NCBI GenBank assembly: GCA_042217615.1
Contig: JBDGSI010000040.1
Coordinates: 1 to 28,622 of the forward strand
Reading direction: 5' to 3'
Origin: JBDGSM01 sp042217615
Lineage (GTDB): Archaea; Nanohalarchaeota; Nanosalinia; Nanosalinales; Nanosalinaceae
Length of the DNA: 28,622 nt
Shown: in pieces, positions 17,182 through 24,139 of the stretch
Layout of the letters: every line of letters starts with the position of its first letter
Position numbering within the stretch: the stretch's first letter is position 1
The notes under the pieces: model-generated
Databases searched by the model: none
What the model saw: the letters and a program-made list of their open reading frames with translations, nothing else
Told to the model about the DNA's origin: nothing
Made by a program: the position numbers and the translations under genes

Positions 17182-17305
17182 GGCCTAATAGCCGATCACA
17201 GGGTACAAAGCATTAGGAGGTCCTGGGAACCTTTTCCTATTTCATTTTGGCAGTTTTCTAGGCCTTGATCTGGGCTACACCCCTTTTCAGGCCTTGAAAT
17301 GATTT

Positions 17306-17827
17306 TTACAGGATTGAAGAGGTTTCTCCGGTTTCCTCTGGGAAGAGGTACTCATGGGTGTGTTCATGTTCTTTAACCCAGTCAACTTGGTCGAACTCTG
17401 ATTTATCTACAAATACGGGTTCGCCTTCCCAGGAACCGTTTTTCTCTCCTCCTAAAACTTTGCCGTGGAAGAAGAAATGTATCCCTTTTTCACCTTCATC
17501 TCTTGAACGGATATCTATCAGGTCGCCGATTTCTACTTCGAAGCCGGTCTCCTCTTCTACTTCTCTCCTCGCAGCCTCTCTCAAATCCTCTCCCTGCTTG
17601 ACAAGGCCTCCAGGCAGTTCATGTGTTGAACCATGCTTTAAAACCAGTACATCATCGTGGTCTCCTTCTGCCAGGACTGCTACACTGACAGGAGGCCAGA
17701 AAACCCTGCCCATAAAACTTCCTGCAAAAGGCTCTACACTAGTCTTAACAAACTCCCGTAAACCTTCAGTTAACTCGCTGACATCAAGGCCTTCCGACTC
17801 CTCCTCAACTCTTTCTATAAAAGTCAT
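17306..17827 (-). CDS. NUDIX hydrolase
   Basis: This 173-residue protein has a complete Nudix box, G-x5-E-x7-R-E-V-x-E-E-x-G, at about residues 77-99 (GLVKQGEDLREAARREVEEETGF). It therefore hydrolyses a nucleoside diphosphate linked to some moiety, using Mg2+ bound by the REVEEE residues. About 55 residues precede the strand leading into the box. The substrate is unknown; ADP-ribose, NTP or mRNA-type substrates are all possible. The start ATG 17827 lies 27 nt below a TATA box (17851-17857), so the gene is probably leaderless and independent of the ATP synthase operon. Confidence 0.93.
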   Translation of the reverse strand: MTFIERVEEESEGLDVSELTEGLREFVKTSVEPFAGSFMGRVFWPPVSVAVLAEGDHDDVLVLKHGSTHELPGGLVKQGEDLREAARREVEEETGFEVEIGDLIDIRSRDEGEKGIHFFFHGKVLGGEKNGSWEGEPVFVDKSEFDQVDWVKEHEHTHEYLFPEETGETSSIL

Positions 17828-17850
17828 AAAAACCTCTAAACCAGCGCTTG

Positions 17851-17857
17851 TATAAAA
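17851..17857 (-). promoter_or_regulatory. TATA box of the NUDIX gene
   Basis: Minus-strand TTTTATA is centred 27 nt before ATG 17827, the spacing of a leaderless archaeal promoter. Confidence 0.55.
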
Positions 17858-17933
17858 AACTGATCCCTCGGAACAGGTAAGTGCTTTTTCATCTCCAAAC
17901 AGGAGAAGTATGAGGAAGAGAAAAAGCCTTTTT

Positions 17934-18566
17934 TCAGGCCTCTTCAGTCATTTCCTTAATCTTCTTCATCCTAAATGTTTCTTCCCGGCTTCTTTCCTGA
18001 AGGACTTGTGTGATCTCGTCTCTGGCTTCCTTCATCTCGGGAATAGTCTTGTGTTCGAGGGCGTTGACACGTCTCTTCGTCTTCTCTATTTCCTCAAGCA
18101 GTTTGAGGATCTTGGTCTGTGTCTCCGCCGCTTCAATGATTTTCTCCAGAAGTTCCTCGTACTTGTCTGCTACAGAGTCGATACGTGAAGTTGTGGAAGT
18201 AATTCCATACTCTCTGTCCAGTATCTCTCTCTGCAACTGGTTCTCTGCCTCTATCTCCGGTACTCTGACCCCCATAATGTTCTGAGCTTCAAGCTGTATC
18301 TTTGTATCCTGTTTAACAGCCATAGCGTTTGCCTGGACAGCAGATTCTCCATCGTAAATCTTAGCAAGCTTCATCTTCTCCGAGGCCTTGGAGTATATCT
18401 CGGCAAGCTCTTCATTCATTTCCTGGGCATCTCCCACTACTTCCATGAACTCATGGATTAAACCATCTCTCTTCTTCTCCAGGATCTCATGCCCGTTCTC
18501 CGCAAGATCTATACGCTCCTTTAAACGCAGTTCTTCCGATCTTGTAGGTTTAACATCTTGAGCCAT
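17934..18566 (-). CDS. atpD: A-type ATP synthase subunit D (central stalk)
   Basis: From ATG 18566 it has 210 residues. It starts with the family hallmark 'VKPTRSEELRLKERIDLAENGHEIL' pattern (residues 5-29), followed by 'KKRDGLIHEF' and two long helices forming the antiparallel coiled coil of the rotor shaft. A GTG at 18575 would add three residues, but it sits in the AGTGA purine tract that serves as ribosome binding site for ATG 18566. Last gene of the operon, 48 bases after atpB. It rotates inside the A3B3 head and links it to the c-ring through subunits F and C. Confidence 0.94.
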   Translation of the reverse strand: MAQDVKPTRSEELRLKERIDLAENGHEILEKKRDGLIHEFMEVVGDAQEMNEELAEIYSKASEKMKLAKIYDGESAVQANAMAVKQDTKIQLEAQNIMGVRVPEIEAENQLQREILDREYGITSTTSRIDSVADKYEELLEKIIEAAETQTKILKLLEEIEKTKRRVNALEHKTIPEMKEARDEITQVLQERSREETFRMKKIKEMTEEA

Positions 18567-18590
18567 TATCTTCACTTTAGATTTGGTAGA

Positions 18591-18607
18591 AGGCCTAAGG
18601 AAGGCCT
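18591..18607. repeat. Two AGGCCT palindromes 11 bp apart
   Basis: AGGCCT occurs at 18591-18596 and 18602-18607 in the atpB-atpD gap, separated by AAGGA. Start-to-start spacing of 11 bases puts both on the same face of the helix. They belong to the window-wide AGGCCT family. Confidence 0.8.
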
Positions 18608-18614
18608 TTGCTGC

Positions 18615-20018
18615 TTATCCCTGGTTTTCAGGGTTTTCTTCACGGGTTTCAACTTTCAGGTACTCTTTCTTGGTTTCTTTGTCGATTCTTGTAAGTTCTC
18701 CTTCCGGAACAATGGAGAGCAGGTTCCATGCCAGGTCCAGTGAGTCTTCTATATCCCTGTTTTCTCTCCATCCCTGGTCTACGAATCTTTGCTCGTACTG
18801 CTCTGTGAACTCCAGGATTTTCTCATCGCGGTCGCTTAGCGCGTCTTCTCCGACAATCGAGACGAGGTCTCTCAGGTTTTCACCTTCTGCATACAGTGCG
18901 TAGAGCTGATCTGAGAGATCGGGGTGGTCCTCTCTCGTAAATCCTTCTCCGACTCCGTTATCCATTAAACGGCTTAATGAAGGCAGTACATCGACGGGAG
19001 GCCTTACGCCCTGGTTGTCCATGTCTCTGTCGATTTTGATCTGGCCTTCTGTAATGTATCCGGTGAGATCAGGGATCGGGTGTGTCATGTCATCGTTAGG
19101 CATGGAAAGAATTGGGATCTGTGTTACGCTTCCTTCACGGCCTTCGATGATTCCCGCACGCTCGTACAGCTCTGCCAGGTCTGTGTACATGTATCCTGGG
19201 TATCCTCTTCTTCCTGGAACTTCTTCTCTTGCTGCTGAGACCTCTCTGAGTGCGTTGCAGTAGTTTGTCATGTCTGTCATGACTACGAGGACTTCGTAGC
19301 CTTTGTCGAACGCAAGGTACTCTGCCGTCGTCAACGCGAGACGCGGCGTGATCAGTCTTTCCGGCGCTGGGTCTGAGGCCTTGTTCAGGAATACTACTGA
19401 TCTCTCCAGTGCGCCTGTCTCCTCGAACTCCTGGATGAAGTCCTGGCTTTCTTCTTCTGTGATTCCCATTCCTGCGAAGACTACTGCGAACTCTTCGTCT
19501 TCTCCCTGTACTTCTGCCTGTCGTGCGATCTGCATAGCCAGTTCGTTGTGTGGCAGCCCGCTTCCGGAGAAGATAGGCAGTTTCTGACCTCTTACCAACG
19601 TGTTCATAACGTCGATAGTGGATACTCCGGTCTGGATGAAGTCCTCAGGGAGTTCACGGCTGTAAGGATTGATTGCTTCTCCTACAATGTCTCTTTCCTC
19701 TTCAGGGATAATTTCTGGGCCTTCGTCGATAGGATCTCCTGTTCCATCGAGAACTCTGCCTAGAAGATCTTCTGTCACAGGCATCTTGACATTCTGATCC
19801 ATGAAACGGACGCGGGCGTCCTGCCCTACTCCTGTAGTTTCCTCGTATAACTGGATCACTACAACGTCCTTGGAAGTTTCAAGGACTTCTCCTGTTTTAA
19901 CCTCGCCGTCTGCTGTCTCAACTTCTACAATATCTCCGTAGGCTACGTTTTCGGTTTTCTCTACAAACACAAGAGGATCCTTAACCTCTTGAATTGTCCT
20001 GTATTCTTTCTGTGTCAT
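18615..20018 (-). CDS. atpB: A-type ATP synthase subunit B (regulatory)
   Basis: This 467-residue protein is the normal length for subunit B. Visible markers are the N-terminal beta-barrel domain (1-75), 'GEAINPYSRELPEDFIQTG', the degenerate nucleotide site 'PIFSGSGLPHNELA' in place of a P-loop, 'VVMTDMTNYCNALREVSAAREEVPGRRGYPGYMYTDLA' with the family's most conserved stretch, and 'SMPNDDMTHPIPDLTGYITEGQ'. It alternates with subunit A in the head and does not catalyse. ATG 20018 has GAGGTG ten bases upstream (20029-20034), inside a hairpin, and overlaps the stop of a 17-codon ORF (TAATG). Confidence 0.98.
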   Translation of the reverse strand: MTQKEYRTIQEVKDPLVFVEKTENVAYGDIVEVETADGEVKTGEVLETSKDVVVIQLYEETTGVGQDARVRFMDQNVKMPVTEDLLGRVLDGTGDPIDEGPEIIPEEERDIVGEAINPYSRELPEDFIQTGVSTIDVMNTLVRGQKLPIFSGSGLPHNELAMQIARQAEVQGEDEEFAVVFAGMGITEEESQDFIQEFEETGALERSVVFLNKASDPAPERLITPRLALTTAEYLAFDKGYEVLVVMTDMTNYCNALREVSAAREEVPGRRGYPGYMYTDLAELYERAGIIEGREGSVTQIPILSMPNDDMTHPIPDLTGYITEGQIKIDRDMDNQGVRPPVDVLPSLSRLMDNGVGEGFTREDHPDLSDQLYALYAEGENLRDLVSIVGEDALSDRDEKILEFTEQYEQRFVDQGWRENRDIEDSLDLAWNLLSIVPEGELTRIDKETKKEYLKVETREENPENQG

Positions 20019-20071
20019 TAGTTGAAAACACCTCTGTGTTTTCGGCTATCCTGAAAATCTCTGATTTTCAT
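20018..20071 (-). CDS. Candidate 17-codon leader ORF between atpA and atpB
   Basis: ATG 20071 is preceded by GAGGTGA (20077-20083), which overlaps the atpA stop, at a spacing of five bases, a better ribosome binding site than most genes here have. It encodes MKIRDFQDSRKHRGVFN, a basic peptide, and its TAA (20018-20020) shares one base with the atpB ATG (TAATG). Two perfect hairpins lie inside it. This is the usual form of a translational coupler or regulatory leader peptide. Too short to prove as a protein gene. Confidence 0.4.
   Translation of the reverse strand: MKIRDFQDSRKHRGVFN
20024..20043 (-). promoter_or_regulatory. Hairpin covering the atpB ribosome binding site
   Basis: Perfect inverted repeat, eight-base arms GAAAACAC and GTGTTTTC with a four-base loop. 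On the mRNA the loop is AGAG and the 3' arm begins GUG, so the atpB Shine-Dalgarno GAGGUG is half in the loop and half in the stem. Opening it, for example by ribosomes on the short ORF, would expose the site. Confidence 0.55.
20052..20070 (-). promoter_or_regulatory. Second hairpin in the atpA-atpB gap
   Basis: Perfect inverted repeat, arms TGAAAATC and GATTTTCA (eight bases), three-base loop. It covers nearly all of the start of the 17-codon ORF except the A of its ATG, and lies five to six bases downstream of the GAGGTGA site. There is no U-run after it, so it does not look like a terminator. Confidence 0.5.
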
Positions 20072-20082
20072 AATGTTCACCT

Positions 20083-21846
20083 CTATTGTTCGATGACTTC
20101 ATTGAACTCGTCTCTCATCTGATTTTGAACCTCTTCTTTAAGCTCCATATAGTTCTCGTTGAACTTGAGCTCAGACATACGGTTCTTGGAATCCAAAGTA
20201 ATTATGTCCTCAACCATCGCTCCATCTTCAAGTGCCTCATAGGCCTTATCGCCCCATTTAAGGATCAGATCAAGTATATGGAATGTTTTCTCTGGAGGAG
20301 AGTACTCGTCTACATCGTGGAACGCGTTTTGCTGGAGGAAGAACTCTTTAATCATTGTAGCAATCTCCAGTGTTAATCGTTCCCGGTCAGGCAACGCATC
20401 TTTTCCGACAAGCTGCACGGTTTCCTGAAGCTCTCCATCCTTCTGCAGAAGATCTCTTGCCCTTTGAATCTTTTCACTCCACTCACTGTCCACTTCATCC
20501 TCAAAGTACTGAGAAAGCTTCTCACTGTAGCCAGAATAACTGTCATCCCATGAAATAGCAGGGAAATGCCGTTTCTCCGCTAAATCACTGTCTAACGCCC
20601 AGAAGTTCTTCACAACACGCAAGGTGTTCTGCGTAACAGGCTCAGAGAAATCCCCGCCTGGAGGACTGACTGCTCCAATAATCGAGACAGAACCTGGGTC
20701 CTCGTCCGCAAGAGGATCAACCCTTCCAGCACGCTCATAGAACTCCGCAAGCCTAGAAGCCAGATAAGCCGGATAACCTCTCTCACCAGGCATCTCCTCC
20801 AAACGGGCGGAAACTTCACGCATAGCCTCCGCCCAACGACTTGTAGAATCCGCCATTAATGCAACATCAAGGCCTTGATCCCTGAAATACTCTGCGATCG
20901 TTACTCCAGTGTAGATTGATGCTTCTCTCGCAGCTACAGGCATGTTCGACGTGTTCGCAATCAACACGGTACGGTTAATGATTTTATCTCCTGTCTGCGG
21001 ATCTTCAAGCTCCGGGAACTCTTCCAGAACCTCCGTCATCTCGTTCCCACGTTCTCCGCAACCAATGTAGACAATGATATCTGCATCGGAGAACTTTGCC
21101 AAGCTTTGCTGGGTCACGGTCTTACCTGTACCAAATCCTCCAGGTACGGCGGCGGTACCTCCCTTAGCTAATGGGAACAAACCATCTAAAACCCTTTGAC
21201 CTGTTATCAAAGGAATCTCAGGTTTCTTATCATCTTCAACAGGCCTTTCCTGGCGGATAGGCCACTCCTGACGCATACTGATCTCCTCACCATTTTCAAG
21301 CACAACTACAGAGTCCTCAACAGTTTTCATACCTGCGTTAACTTCTTCAACAACTCCGCCATCGATATGAGGAGGAACAAGAATCTTATGGGTTCCATAG
21401 CTAACTTCTACACGGCCTAGAACATCTCCGCTGGTTACTTCATCGCCTTCGGTTACGGAAGGATTGAAATCATATTCTTCATCAGGATAAATGCCATCAG
21501 CTTCCTCTCCACGGGAGATAAAGTCTCCTGACTGCTCCTGAAGCTGTGGAAGAGGCCTCTGCAAACCGTCGTAGATAGAGCCTAGAAGGCCTGGCCCCAA
21601 TTCAACTGACAGAGGTTTTTCTGTGTTCTCTACAGGTTCTCCCGGTTTTACTCCGGTAGTATCTTCGTAGACCTGTATGTAGCTTTTCTCTCCCTCGATC
21701 TGGATTACTTCTCCCATTAATCCTTCTTCCCCGACGCTTACAACGTCGTACATCTGAGGGCTCATACCCTTTGCAATAACTACAGGCCCTGCAACTTTGT
21801 AGATTTCGCCGCTGGAACTCTGTTCTTTAAGATCTGTCTGACTCAT
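20083..21846 (-). CDS. atpA: A-type ATP synthase subunit A (catalytic)
   Basis: This 587-residue protein is the normal length for subunit A with its bulge (non-homologous) domain near residues 115-200. The P-loop is G236-GFGTGKT243, followed by 'CGERGNEMTEVLEEFPEL' and 'ADSTSRWAEAMREVSARLEEMPGERGYPAYL', both diagnostic. It makes ATP, or pumps ions on hydrolysis, in the A3B3 head. Archaeal subunits normally read GPFGSGKT; here the Pro is Gly and the Ser is Thr. ATG 21846 has GGTGA about ten bases upstream. It precedes atpB by 64 bases that hold the leader ORF and hairpins. Confidence 0.98.
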   Translation of the reverse strand: MSQTDLKEQSSSGEIYKVAGPVVIAKGMSPQMYDVVSVGEEGLMGEVIQIEGEKSYIQVYEDTTGVKPGEPVENTEKPLSVELGPGLLGSIYDGLQRPLPQLQEQSGDFISRGEEADGIYPDEEYDFNPSVTEGDEVTSGDVLGRVEVSYGTHKILVPPHIDGGVVEEVNAGMKTVEDSVVVLENGEEISMRQEWPIRQERPVEDDKKPEIPLITGQRVLDGLFPLAKGGTAAVPGGFGTGKTVTQQSLAKFSDADIIVYIGCGERGNEMTEVLEEFPELEDPQTGDKIINRTVLIANTSNMPVAAREASIYTGVTIAEYFRDQGLDVALMADSTSRWAEAMREVSARLEEMPGERGYPAYLASRLAEFYERAGRVDPLADEDPGSVSIIGAVSPPGGDFSEPVTQNTLRVVKNFWALDSDLAEKRHFPAISWDDSYSGYSEKLSQYFEDEVDSEWSEKIQRARDLLQKDGELQETVQLVGKDALPDRERLTLEIATMIKEFFLQQNAFHDVDEYSPPEKTFHILDLILKWGDKAYEALEDGAMVEDIITLDSKNRMSELKFNENYMELKEEVQNQMRDEFNEVIEQ

Positions 21847-21875
21847 TTTTGGTTGTCACCTTAAATAGTATTAAT

Positions 21876-22187
21876 TTACTGCGTAATGTCTGCACCGATA
21901 GCTTTCTTGATTTTCTGCTGCAAACGCTCGCTTTCAGAATCATGGCTTAAAGAGATAACAATAGGGTCAACAGAAGAATCCACATCTTCTCTGATCCGTC
22001 CAGGAAGCTTTTTCAAATCCTTATCTTCCACAATCACAATTCCAAGGTCATCTCTACTCATTAAGGCCTTAATCTTCTTCTGAAAGTCTTCAGGATTGAA
22101 GGTTTTACTTACACCTGCAAGTTCAAAGCCTAAAGTGAACTCTTCACATCCCAAAACTGCTATATCCTTTTTCAAGTCTTCTTTCAT
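21876..22187 (-). CDS. atpF: A-type ATP synthase subunit F
   Basis: This 103-residue protein has a Rossmann-like alternation: 'DIAVLGCEEFTLGFELAGV' (8-26) is the family N-terminus, 'LGIVIVEDKDLKKLP' the central strand-helix, and 'DPIVISLSHDSESERLQQKIKKAIGADI' the final strand and rotor helix. Length and motif order are normal. Subunit F binds D at the bottom of the head and modulates rotation. It starts nine bases after atpC. Confidence 0.93.
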   Translation of the reverse strand: MKEDLKKDIAVLGCEEFTLGFELAGVSKTFNPEDFQKKIKALMSRDDLGIVIVEDKDLKKLPGRIREDVDSSVDPIVISLSHDSESERLQQKIKKAIGADITQ

Positions 22188-22196
22188 CTTTCTAAA

Positions 22197-23195
22197 TCAC
22201 CTGTGATCTGTAACAAGGTTCTTCCTGATTGTATCCTGGTTTTGAAGCCCTGTCTCCTTGGCCTGGATCAAAACCCTCAAATTCTTTACCTCGACAATTT
22301 TAGCTACTATAAAACCTATAATCGGCAGCAAACCCATTGGATCCTGGTGGAAAACCTTTAAGGCCTCCTGAAGCCTTACAACTTCCATTTCATGCTCAAT
22401 ATCTTCCAAATCTGTTGAAACCTGTTTGGGCACTAATTCAGATTCTTTAACTATTTCCAAGGCTTCGCTGAAATCTGAGGCCTCTATAATTTTCTCTACG
22501 GTTTTCCCGTTCTCTGCTTTTATAAGCTTCTCTCTGATTTCTTCCTCCGGCAAACCGTATTTTTTCAGGCGTAAAGCCATTTTCACGTTCTGATGCTTGA
22601 TTTCAGATCTGAAGAATTCTTCAAGCCTCTTGTTACGTATTCTATCAGCGAAACTTGAGAGTTCATCGTAGTAGGCCTGGTCCAGACAGTTTTCAAGTTG
22701 GGAGACTGTTTCACAGCTTTTTATCCGTTCCTGGTAGTCTATCTCCGAGTCTGGGAACCTTATTGAGGATTTTATCTCTTCAAAGCTTTTTTCAGATAGT
22801 TCTTTAAGATCCTGTAAACTGTAGAGCCCTACAGGCATCATCAGATCCTGGATCCTGGTCTTTTGATTTGATTTCTTCCATTTCAATAAACGTTTCAGGC
22901 TTAGAATATCGTAACGCCTCAAGTACATCTTTATAACTCTCTCAGCTCTTTCAGGAGCTATTTCAATTAAGTGGGCTAAAGTCCTGGAAAGATTCCTGGC
23001 TAAAGCTAGTTCAACAAGCTTTACACCATCATATCTGGATCCGAGCTCATCTATAGCTTCCTGGTAGTCTCCTTCACCAAGCCGCCGAGCTATATCGTTA
23101 GGCTCCATCTTCAACAAGTCGTCGTAGTCCTTCCTGTCCAGAAGCTTATCCTTCTTAGCATGCACGCGAGCCGACATGTAAGGATAATCTCTCAT
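22197..23195 (-). CDS. atpC: A-type ATP synthase subunit C (d-like)
   Basis: This 332-residue, almost all-helical protein starts 'YPYMSARVHAKKDKLLDRKDYDDLLKM', the typical N-terminus that seats the stalk on the c-ring (V-type d subunit equivalent). Family features include 'GLPEEEIREKLI' and, near the C-terminus, 'DPMGLLPIIGFIVAKIVEVKNLRVLIQAKETGL', one of its most conserved stretches. The start overlaps the atpE stop by four bases (ATGA), so translation is coupled. Slightly shorter than the usual 345-350 residues. Confidence 0.95.
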   Translation of the reverse strand: MRDYPYMSARVHAKKDKLLDRKDYDDLLKMEPNDIARRLGEGDYQEAIDELGSRYDGVKLVELALARNLSRTLAHLIEIAPERAERVIKMYLRRYDILSLKRLLKWKKSNQKTRIQDLMMPVGLYSLQDLKELSEKSFEEIKSSIRFPDSEIDYQERIKSCETVSQLENCLDQAYYDELSSFADRIRNKRLEEFFRSEIKHQNVKMALRLKKYGLPEEEIREKLIKAENGKTVEKIIEASDFSEALEIVKESELVPKQVSTDLEDIEHEMEVVRLQEALKVFHQDPMGLLPIIGFIVAKIVEVKNLRVLIQAKETGLQNQDTIRKNLVTDHR

Positions 23196-23746
23196 TCCTC
23201 AACCTCCGGGAACAAAACCCCTGCAACATCCTTCCTGAAATTTTCCCTGAAATCGTCGACAACACTCTCAAAACTGAAGTCACGTCTCAAAGAACCATCC
23301 TCAGATACCAGGACAACACCAGGCTTATCAACAACCTTGAAATCACGTTTTCTCTCATCAACAAAATCCTCAAACTCCTCACTGCCCTCAACAAGGCCTA
23401 CATCAAAGTCAACTTTCTCCATTACACTCTCGTAGAAGGCCTCTAACTCTTCCTTGTCAAGAGATTCCAGAGTTTCCCTGAAGTTCTCAAAAACCTTGTC
23501 AAGTTCATCCTGTTTGGCCTGAAGCTTTTCCTGCTTAGCCTTCATCCTTGCCTCAGGAAGTCTTTTCTTCCTCAAGGCCTCTTTCTCCTCACTTATCTCT
23601 TCCCTGGAGTCTTCCCTGATCTTTTCAGCTTCCTGATTAGCATCTTCCAGAATCTCCTTTTTCTCTTCCTCTGCTTCTTCAATGATTTCATCGGCTTCCT
23701 GCCGTGCATCTTCCAAAATGTCTGATTTAACTTCTTCAAGTCCCAT
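23192..23746 (-). CDS. atpE: A-type ATP synthase subunit E (peripheral stalk)
   Basis: In this 184-residue protein, residues 1-85 are a long charged helix with hendecad-like spacing (ARQEADEIIEEAEEEKKEILEDA), which pairs with subunit H to form the peripheral stalk. Residues 90-184 are the globular part that caps the head (DVAGVLFPEVEE at the end). ATG 23746 has GGAGGAG ten bases upstream and an A/T-rich TATA-like element at 23783-23791, so it probably also has its own promoter. It overlaps atpC by four bases. Confidence 0.93.
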   Translation of the reverse strand: MGLEEVKSDILEDARQEADEIIEEAEEEKKEILEDANQEAEKIREDSREEISEEKEALRKKRLPEARMKAKQEKLQAKQDELDKVFENFRETLESLDKEELEAFYESVMEKVDFDVGLVEGSEEFEDFVDERKRDFKVVDKPGVVLVSEDGSLRRDFSFESVVDDFRENFRKDVAGVLFPEVEE

Positions 23747-23782
23747 AGTATGTTTTCTCCTCCGTGCCGTGCTTTCCGTTGT

Positions 23783-23791
23783 AATAAATAA
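23783..23791 (-). promoter_or_regulatory. Probable internal promoter before atpE
   Basis: Minus-strand TTATTTATT, followed by a G/C-rich leader with GGAGGAG (23757-23763) before ATG 23746. The atpK-atpE gap (107 bases) is the longest in the operon, and also holds the 12-base palindrome GGAAGGCCTTCC at 23807-23818. An internal promoter would allow the c-subunit gene, needed in many copies, to be set apart from the stalk and head genes. Confidence 0.4.
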
Positions 23792-23853
23792 GATAAAGGG
23801 GTTTTTGGAAGGCCTTCCTTAAGTGGAGAGACCTTTCTTTTTGGTTTTTTCTT

Positions 23854-24087
23854 CTAGATGAAGCCTGTTGCTACCAGCGCGACTACCAGTCCGAAGATAA
23901 CCATTGTCTCCGGGATTACTGTAAGGATCAGGACTGATCCGAATAGGCTGTCGTCTTCTGCTAGTGCTCCGACTCCAGCACTTCCGATCTTTGCCTGAGC
24001 CCATCCAGTCGCCAGTGCTGAAAGACCTATTGCTAGGCCTGCACCGATTGCGGAAAAGGCTCCTACTCCTGCTGAACCTGTGGCCAT
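23854..24087 (-). CDS. atpK: A-type ATP synthase subunit K (c-ring proteolipid)
   Basis: From ATG 24087 it has 77 residues, with two transmembrane helices (about 5-28 and 50-74) joined by the polar loop 'GSAGVGALAEDDSLFG'. The ion-binding Glu is E60 in 'VIPETMVIFGL', the family's hallmark. Gln31 in helix 1 (GWAQAKIG) and Thr61 next to the Glu are the kind of residues seen in Na+-binding rings, but the cation cannot be settled by eye. A GTG at 24102 would add five residues; it sits inside GAGGTGA, which looks like the ribosome binding site of ATG 24087 though spaced about 11 bases. One hairpin per subunit, not a fused form. Confidence 0.94.
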   Translation of the reverse strand: MATGSAGVGAFSAIGAGLAIGLSALATGWAQAKIGSAGVGALAEDDSLFGSVLILTVIPETMVIFGLVVALVATGFI

Positions 24088-24139
24088 TTGTAGATTTTTC
24101 ACCTCAAGTATAGATTAAATCTGCCGAAAAAGGCAGAAC

